The notes below the pieces were generated by a model. That model did no database searches and was not told where the DNA came from. It worked only from the letters and a program-made list of their open reading frames with translations. A stretch of 64,000 nucleotides of DNA, taken from the NCBI GenBank assembly GCA_026874595.1, contig CM049311.1:36313176-36377175 (forward strand), given 5' to 3'. The number at the start of each line of letters is the position of its first letter. Position 1 is the first letter of the stretch. The DNA is from Sipunculus nudus (taxonomy: Eukaryota; Annelida; Sipuncula; Golfingiida; Sipunculidae). A program made the translations under genes and the position numbers. This document shows, piece by piece, positions 57,466 through 64,000 of this stretch.

Positions 57466-57494
57466 GGAATGAATGAATGAATGAATGAATAAAT
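57414..57494. repeat. (GA)n-(GAAT)n compound microsatellite
   Basis: A GA run at 57414-57465 with two interruptions, then GAAT repeats from 57467 to 57494. Confidence 0.95.
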
Positions 57495-57857
57495 GTGTGT
57501 TTGCTTGATGGTGATAATGTGTATATTAATGACTATTGTATGACTACACACATGCTTGTATAACAGGTTGACGATGCGATAGCATATGGTTATGCGCCGC
57601 TCATCCCACCAGCTCTATTTACTAGTGGCATGTTACCACCTGCTAGCACGTTTAATTTTGTTTAACGCCCACCCGTCTGGCAAATGACTGGGTCATGTTG
57701 TTATGACGGTTACAACGCCGGGAATGCAGACTAATTCCTTGAGGCACATCTGGCATGACTCCTGTCATCTCTTGATGATTTGCTTATCTTGTTTGACCAG
57801 ACTCTTCATTCCAGGCCGATCTTTCATTTTTGCCTCCTTGGAGGGTATGCGTTCAGT
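57495..57857. other. No gene recognised
   Basis: Nothing assignable. Confidence 0.5.
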
Positions 57858-58195
57858 CCCGTTCGTGTATGTATGTGTGTCAGGGTATGTTTGATTATTC
57901 ACATAATAACTCACGCAGTCATGAACGAATCTCATGCAATTTCCCGGGCAATTCGAAAATTGGCCAAGGATGAAACGTTCAGCTTTTGATGTTGATCCGG
58001 CATCTTCTCCGGATTCTGAAGCGTCATCAAGGAAAATTCACAAAGGTACGGTCACTTATGCACGAATGGACCTGGGATTATTGGCAAAAAAAAAAAAATT
58101 AGTGAATACAGACAAGGTTTCGCCTCATCAGTGAAGCCCTGCCACCTGTTCAGGTCATGGTCGAGCGCCCATCCATTGGAATGCAGATTTCTAGT
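57858..58195 (+). mobile_element. Helitron-like family A, copy B
   Basis: From CCCGTTCGTG to ATGCAGATTTCTAGT. Shared landmarks are ATAACTCACGCAGTCATGA, TTTTGATGTTGATCCGG, CCGGATTCTGAAGCGTCATC, AAAATTCACAAAGGTACGG, TCACTTATGCACGAATGGAC and ATTGGAATGCAGATTTC. The segment before the terminus (58100-58170) is replaced or strongly diverged. Length is 338 bp. Confidence 0.65.
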
Positions 58196-59154
58196 TTAAT
58201 CTCATCTCATGCTCGGTCTGTTGTTTTTATTTTACCTGCACATTTCACTACACCATTTTACTACAAACATGATTATACACATACTTGTGAGTATGAAGAT
58301 TTTACCACAGAGACTACTAGAATATATGTACATAATGCTTATGCACATTGCAAGCTTTAAAATTTTGAAGTTTGGTTGAAATGATATCTAGGAAATGTGC
58401 TTTGTATAAATTGTATATATTGTATTTGATTGATTGTAAACGAAAATGTATGAAATGTATGTTTAATGATTTTAAAAAAAATAAAATGTATTAAAAATAG
58501 CCATAATACTAATACCATAACCAAACGTTTGTTTTTTATTGATTAAAAAAAACATTGGGCTTGTTAACTGTATTTTATGTGATTACCAATACCATGTTTA
58601 AACAATCACCGAACGTTGAACAAAGTATTGTTTTGTTTCCAATAAATAAATAACAGGTAAAGTTTTGAAGGAGGAAGGTATGTTCTATTTTTTATTATAA
58701 TCTTCTTGATCATATCGGAAAACAGAGGCCTGAGGTAATCGACTGTAGCGAGTGTATAAATATGCTGTTACAACCTCAATCACATATTCATGAGTCTTGT
58801 TCCCGTTCAGACTGTGGGACCTCGATGGCATTTAGCGATATACTAAACACCAAGACAAAACGGCCCTCGGGCAGGAACGAGGAATAAAGTATTCATTTTT
58901 TTCTTCTTTGATGGCCCGTTTTATTGTAACAGCACCAGAGCATTGATTATTTGGAGTTGTTCCTCAATGCATAAAACATCTCTCTCATGTACTCGTTGGG
59001 TGAAACTTCACAGGGTATCCGAGATCAAAGAACAGTGGTAAAGACTACAATACTAGTTCCTGAGTTCTCCGGTAGGATATTGGCCATTCCAAGATCACAG
59101 GATTCCAGCTTCGTGTCAGTAAATATGTATGAAGTAATGTATATATGCAAGGCT

Positions 59155-59160
<6 letters not shown>
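58196..59160. other. No gene recognised
   Basis: Nothing assignable. Confidence 0.55.
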
Positions 59161-59233
<73 letters not shown>

Positions 59234-59250
59234 AGTCTAATATATATATA
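59161..59250. repeat. (AT)n microsatellite
   Basis: An AT run with one ACAT interruption to 59230, a ten-base gap, and a further TA run to 59250. Confidence 0.95.
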
Positions 59251-59858
59251 TTGTATGCGTATTATGAATGTTTATGTCCTTATACAATTTAAAGGGCCGT
59301 GCACTGGGTTTGCTCGTTGTTTGGTCATATTGTCACACAACTGAAGATGTATACGACCAAGTTCTTTCTCTGTCAAACAAACTGCCTGAAACTCATATAT
59401 ACAGTCCAAAAGATGAATAAAACATGAGTTAATAAAAACAAACAATGTATTAAAGAAAGAGGGCATTAACATTTCTCTAAACAGGCGCTCCATATATACA
59501 TGATCACAAGCGTCCGATAATAAACACAGAAAAAAAACACGTAGTGTCCGTAAACCACACTACACAAAATATTCCCTTGTTAATGTTCTCCTGATCACAT
59601 GACCATCGCGCACTTGTGACATCTGAATGTTGCGCTGCACGCCTCACTATTTGCTTGTGACTGTACTACAATCACAAGTACAATCAGTCCACTTATAGAT
59701 ACACGGAGCTCCGACCACCAACAATCCCTCGCTGGAGTACTGGCTTGCCTCTCGGGACACAGTTAAAACAGCACTTACTAATTAGCGCAAAGACTATTCT
59801 ATCTGGACTCAGAATCAATGTCTTTCACAGCTGATGTCTCCTGGAATCCAGTTCTAGG
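59251..59858. other. No gene recognised
   Basis: On the minus strand a TATAAGTGG word (complement of 59691-59699) and T-rich stretches are present, but no repeat partner exists in the window. Confidence 0.45.
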
Positions 59859-60161
59859 TTAATAAATATGCTTGCACACAGGGATATCCAGTACCTCTAC
59901 ATTTACGCGTTTAAATAATGTCCTCGTTCTCACAACAGGTTTAATTGACAGATTACCAGTCCTTGGGCAAAATGCGATACTCGCTCTGAAGTCCGTTACA
60001 GAGTATTCACCATAAGCTTCCTCAGACACCGACTTTTTACGCTTATAGACATCATCTCTCAGCTTTCTAGACTGATGCAAGCAGACCTGCCCCTTGTTTG
60101 CTGATATCGTTAGGCTATACCGAACTGGCGCGCTGATCGGGCAATAGTAGCGAATATCTTC
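59859..60161 (-). other. Open frame of unknown meaning, no ATG
   Basis: On the minus strand, open from just after an in-frame TAA at 60162-60164 to a TAA at 59859-59861, about 100 codons with no methionine. The central part includes DDVYKRKKSVSEEAYGEYSV and then a K/R/V-rich end. The charged, mixed composition looks more protein-like than most frames here. Without an ATG it could only be an internal or terminal exon or a retroelement fragment. I recognise no domain and see no strong splice signals. Confidence 0.2.
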
Positions 60162-60876
60162 TTAATCACGACTTACATATGATACTGACGTCACGAGTCC
60201 TGACCGTCTTCTGGCCAACACCACACCCTATTATGCCGACTGCCAATAATTACATGAACTTTAATATGGACACGCCTCCAGAGACAAAACCCTGAGAAAA
60301 CCGTGATCGCCCTTTGAAGTCATCAACAAACAATCGTTACTATAGAGACCGCAAAACAGAGACGGCTCCCACAAAATTAAACTGTACTGAAATTAACATC
60401 AAACGAGACACGTTTGCTCTCTAACCAAAGTTCTCAAAGTTCTCTAACCAAATATCTAAACATGATACTCCATATTGATGTACAATAACAATCAAAACAA
60501 TCATCTGGTTATACGTACCCTGCTTAAATATACCAAACACTATCTTTGTCACAGTCCTGTGGGTATACCCTTCTGACATCCGACTTGCGACATCTGGAAT
60601 GAATCAACCAATGTATGATAAGGGCAGGGAGATACAACACGAAAAACATCGATGAGAGTGCCAAGGCGTTTATATTTGCAAATTTCTGTGCTATTGGACC
60701 CGTAGCGACAGAAAACTAAACGCCGGAATACCCGGAATATATGGGGGCGGGAAGGTAGACAAATTACAGTGGTTTCGGGGGGAGGGGGTGGTAACAATAA
60801 TTGCTTGTATTCAATAAAATAAAATCCATCTAAGAGGAATGCATCAGAGAGGTAAGTGAATACAGGATGTAAGAAT
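60162..60876. other. No gene recognised
   Basis: AGTTCTCTAACCAAA and AGTTCTCAAAGTTCTCTAAC near 60430-60450 form a tiny local duplication. Nothing else is seen. Confidence 0.5.
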
Positions 60877-60895
60877 GGGGGGGGGGGGGGGGTTT

Positions 60896-61102
60896 GGATG
60901 GGTTTTGGTGAGGATCCTGAACATGATCCGGATTCAGAAACGTCTTCGAGGGGGTATTCACAAATGTAAAGTCACTTATGCATGAATGAACCCAGGAATA
61001 TGGGCCGAATAAGTGAATGCAAATATGGGATTGGGATGCATCCCTTAATAGGGACCTCCCACATGGCGGAGCCTTGCATTCATTAGAATGCAGATTTCTG
61101 GT
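60896..61102 (+). mobile_element. Helitron-like family A, copy C (5' truncated)
   Basis: Directly follows a 16-base G run (60877-60892), so the left half is missing. It keeps GAACATGATCCGGATTCAG, TTCACAAATGTAAAGTCAC, TTATGCATGAATGAACC, AATATGGGCCGAATAAGTGA and the palindrome GGGATGCATCCC. The terminal hairpin is perfect (61075-61081/61086-61092). The terminal tetranucleotide is CTGG instead of CTAG, both of which fit the Helitron CTRR rule, and it is followed by T. Confidence 0.65.
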
Positions 61103-63124
61103 TAAAATTTCATAATTCATGTCGTTTAACAGAAAATGTTACGACGTTTGAGCGATATTAAAAAATTATTAAAACTTTGATGGTGCCCCCCCCCCTTTCC
61201 ACCTACACTCAAACCTAGACCCAGATATCGATGTAGAAATGACTCATAAAGCCTCTCCCTACAACCATCATGTGTTTGAGCATTCACATATACATTAAGA
61301 AAGTTATTACACCACAGAATAATTATGTGCTTGGGCATCAGCTGTGAGGATCATTCGCTAATGACCATCGTACTAAAATTTAGTTTCCAACAATAACAAG
61401 GATAAGGAAAACAAATGCGCTGACGTTTACATCAGTTAAATGGCCTTTATTTATGCCGATGCATTTGTTTATTCAGCTGGCGGGCAATTAGGCTGAGTAT
61501 TTAGTATCCCGTATCTACATTGTTTTAGTAGCCCGCAAACACACATCGAGCGCCTTGACTTGTTGACAGTAGAAACACGGGGTACGCTTGGAATAATAAT
61601 TAATATAATGATTCTGAGCATAATTTCTGATTCGTGATTGTATTCAATGATACCAACACATGTCATCTTCATACTATCAAGTCTTTTGAAGCTAACAACG
61701 CTTTCATAGACCTTGATTCAGCGAACGGTTTGGCGTCTATATCATGAATGATGAATCAAGTCAATTGAACCAATCAAATGATCCGCGTATACTTGTTCTA
61801 CGCGGACGTCGGTGCGACTTTTCGATCAAACGCTAGGGCATCGAGAATCGGACCGATCAGATTATTCTATATAAACCTATCCCGTTTCAGGTGTTCTTGT
61901 CCAGACGGCGTATGAACAGTGTATTGTTTACATTTTGTTCATTGGATTTCCGGTCCGAACACTGAATTACAGGCTTGTTCATTGTTCAAGAAATAGGCGC
62001 CAAAGCGAATTGTTGAATATAGCCCTTTGGAGGATAGTTAGCTGTCACAGATAGTTTGAAGATGAGACAGATGTATACTCATGAATTATTATTTAAGTGA
62101 CAATCGAGATCTATAGCAGCGTTTAAATACATCTTGCTTTACCATTTGTAAAATGTTTGAAGAATGATAGACTTTTCAAGTTCAATACTCATGCATGGCC
62201 AAGCTATAGCGCAATTTAAAATATACTTCCTACCCCCAGGTGCTGATTTAGAGGAGATGCAGCCTCTAAAATCTGACAGACACTCCAAATCTCTATATAA
62301 TGAGGAGTGGGTATTGATTGACGGACAGGGGGACAGTCCGACAGTGTAAGACCAAACCCACACAACCAATTTATCCTGTAAGGCAACCATTAAACTTAAA
62401 TTTTGAGTTGTAATATTTATAGGAAAATAACTGTCTGGAAACGTTAAAGCTAGGACGGAGAGACAAACAGTATAAAAGCAATCCCCTCTAAGGTACCCCT
62501 AAGGACAACTACTGAACTTAATTTAAATAAAATCTGGTGATATTTAGGAAGTCAACCGCCAATAAACGAAATCGTAACAGGAGGGCAGACATAGACGGAT
62601 AAACCAAATCTACGTTTCGCTTCCAGGACGGAAGACCGGCGACAGTAAATTCTAATATTCAATTTTCTAATCAATATCCATGCATTTACACAGTCATGAG
62701 ACAAAGGACCATTGTACTTAAAACGGCATATCCCAGTTTTAGTCTCAGGATCGATCTGAATAAATCTGGAAGGATCTTTTTAAAATATATTCATATTCCT
62801 CTTTCTTCAGGGAGGGTGTCAAAAGTACACTTAAAATACACCTATAATAATACGGCTTCACCTCATGTATGATGTAATCTAATCTCGCATAGCTTTTTAT
62901 CTTCGACGTTTAGGCTCACTAAAGCCTGCAAATATATAATCTACCCGTACTATTTTTATGATAAAAAAAATTAACTCACTTTGGAACAGATGCAAATGAA
63001 CTAAATTACTGCAGATTTTGTTTACAAGTTTTGTTGCAAGTTTACAGATAATGACATAATAATTTCTTTTGGTGGAAATTTGTACACACGTTTACCCATT
63101 TTTGCCTACGCCAGGAAGCATTAT
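61103..63124. other. No gene recognised
   Basis: AT-rich with short frames only. Nothing is shared with the rest of the window. Confidence 0.55.
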
Positions 63125-63382
63125 TTCCACTCGTGTGTGTGTGCTTGTGTTGTGTTTGTTCATAACATACATCACGTAATCATAAAATTATTCTCATGAA
63201 AACGATCAGGCCAATTTAATGAGGAACAGTTTTGATTTTGGTGTGGATCCGTACCTTCACCCGGCTCCAGGAACGTAATCAACGAAAATTCACAAATGAA
63301 CAGTCACTTAGCACAAATGCATTTAGGAATATGGGCCGAATAATAGCGATGGCTTGCATTCATTAGAATACAGATATCTAGT
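63125..63382 (+). mobile_element. Helitron-like family A, copy D
   Basis: From a GT-rich start after TTCCACTCG to ACAGATATCTAGT. It keeps CATAACATACATCACGTAATC, TTTTGATTTTGGTGTGGATC, AAAATTCACAAATGAACAGT, CACTTAGCACAAATGCA, GAATATGGGCCGAATAA and GGCTTGCATTCATTAGAAT. One stem base is changed (GAATACA). A 60-bp gap separates it from the LTR to its right. Confidence 0.6.
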
Positions 63383-63452
63383 CTAACAGTATAATTAAAA
63401 AGGTTAAAATTCATTCATAAACACATGGCTTTTTTCAAAAGACATTACATCT

Positions 63453-64000
63453 GGTTACGGAACCTAATATCAACAGATAACGTTGTCGTGTCGAGCATAA
63501 ATTTTGTTATGGAGATTAAAACATTTAGAGTCTGCAACACTAGGCAGCGTGATATGTCTCGGCGAATGAATAAAGATGTCAGTGGTTTTTTGTTAACAAA
63601 TAATTATAATTTATTATTAAAACAATCCTTACATTACAATACACTAAATCAATACAATTACACAGTATAACAACAGTATTACAGTAAATCAATATAGTTA
63701 CGCAGTATAATAAATAGAGTGTACAGTACCTAGATACCACCACTGTCACAGCGACAACAAGTCCTTTAAATTGTATAATCCGGATGAACAATTCACATAA
63801 ATCTTCAAAGAGAATAATAGTCAAATTCAATCACAAAATCAATCTGTTGTAATCCAAAAGTGAAGTTCTTGTAATAATCCCGAAAGCAAACTGGAGACAG
63901 GTCACACTAAATCTGCATAGAGTTCGTAAAATCCCTGACACTACTGCAATTATCGGATAGGTCCAAAACTGACTCACACTCTTCCGTGTCCGCTGGAATA
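63453..64000 (-). mobile_element. LTR copy 2, cut by the window edge
   Basis: The reverse complement runs from TATTCCAGCGGACACGGAAG at the window edge to TTAGGTTCCGTAAC at 63454. It matches 49429-49957 throughout: GACAGTGGTGGTATC.AGGTA, TTGTTAACAAA, TTTATTCATTC, CACGCTGCCTAGTGTT and AGATATTAGGTTCC-like words. The U3 portion with the TATA box lies beyond the edge. It may be solo, or the LTR of an element that extends to the right. Confidence 0.65.

Noticed and set aside
49294-64000. One 14-kb LTR retrotransposon bounded by the two LTR copies
   Set aside because: The copies face opposite ways and no gag, pol or primer-binding site lies between them.

Overview
The window looks like nuclear DNA from an animal with a repeat-rich, AT-rich genome. 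There are long (TA)n, (GA)n and (ATT)n microsatellites, homopolymer G/C runs up to 22 bases, tRNA-derived SINEs, an LTR, and several short non-autonomous transposon families. No compact gene runs, ribosome-binding sites or operons are seen. The closest match I know is a mollusc, probably a bivalve. This rests on arrays built like pearl elements, blocks that end in runs of GGAC followed by a 3' hairpin, and SINE bodies of the bivalve type. This is inference; no species can be named.

I find no convincing protein-coding gene in 64 kb. The longest open frame (about 53.6-54.6 kb) is an artefact of a stop-free 40-bp minisatellite. Three other frames (26570-26854, 43874-44416 and 59859-60161) and one possible gene end (33762-33938) are listed as weak candidates only.

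Layout. 0-5 kb: unmarked DNA, then a 180-bp repeat array with a Helitron-like terminus and another repeat nested in it, then a duplicated tRNA-like SINE. 5-22 kb: mostly unmarked, with microsatellites and single copies of dispersed families. 22-24 kb: four to five diverged repeats of about 320-346 bp. 25-33 kb: dispersed-family copies and two elements sharing CCGGTGTA terminal inverted repeats and many internal GATTACCCCC motifs. 33.8-35.6 kb: three almost identical 459-bp repeats, each carrying the same 32-codon frame end, then older relatives. 37-40 kb: degenerate minisatellites. 41-49 kb: family copies and a SINE with a clear target-site duplication. 49-51 kb: an LTR and another SINE. 53.7-54.6 kb: the 40-bp minisatellite with a 10-unit internal duplication. 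56-64 kb: a perfect short hairpin, three more copies of the Helitron-like family, and a second LTR copy cut by the right edge.

The main result is a mosaic of non-autonomous elements, several present two to five times here, so they can be recognised by comparing the window with itself. The best candidate for something undescribed is the 280-340 bp family ending in a TGCATTC/GAATGCA hairpin plus CTAGT (five copies), together with the 2.5 kb array that shares the same terminus style. No cellular pathway can be assigned.
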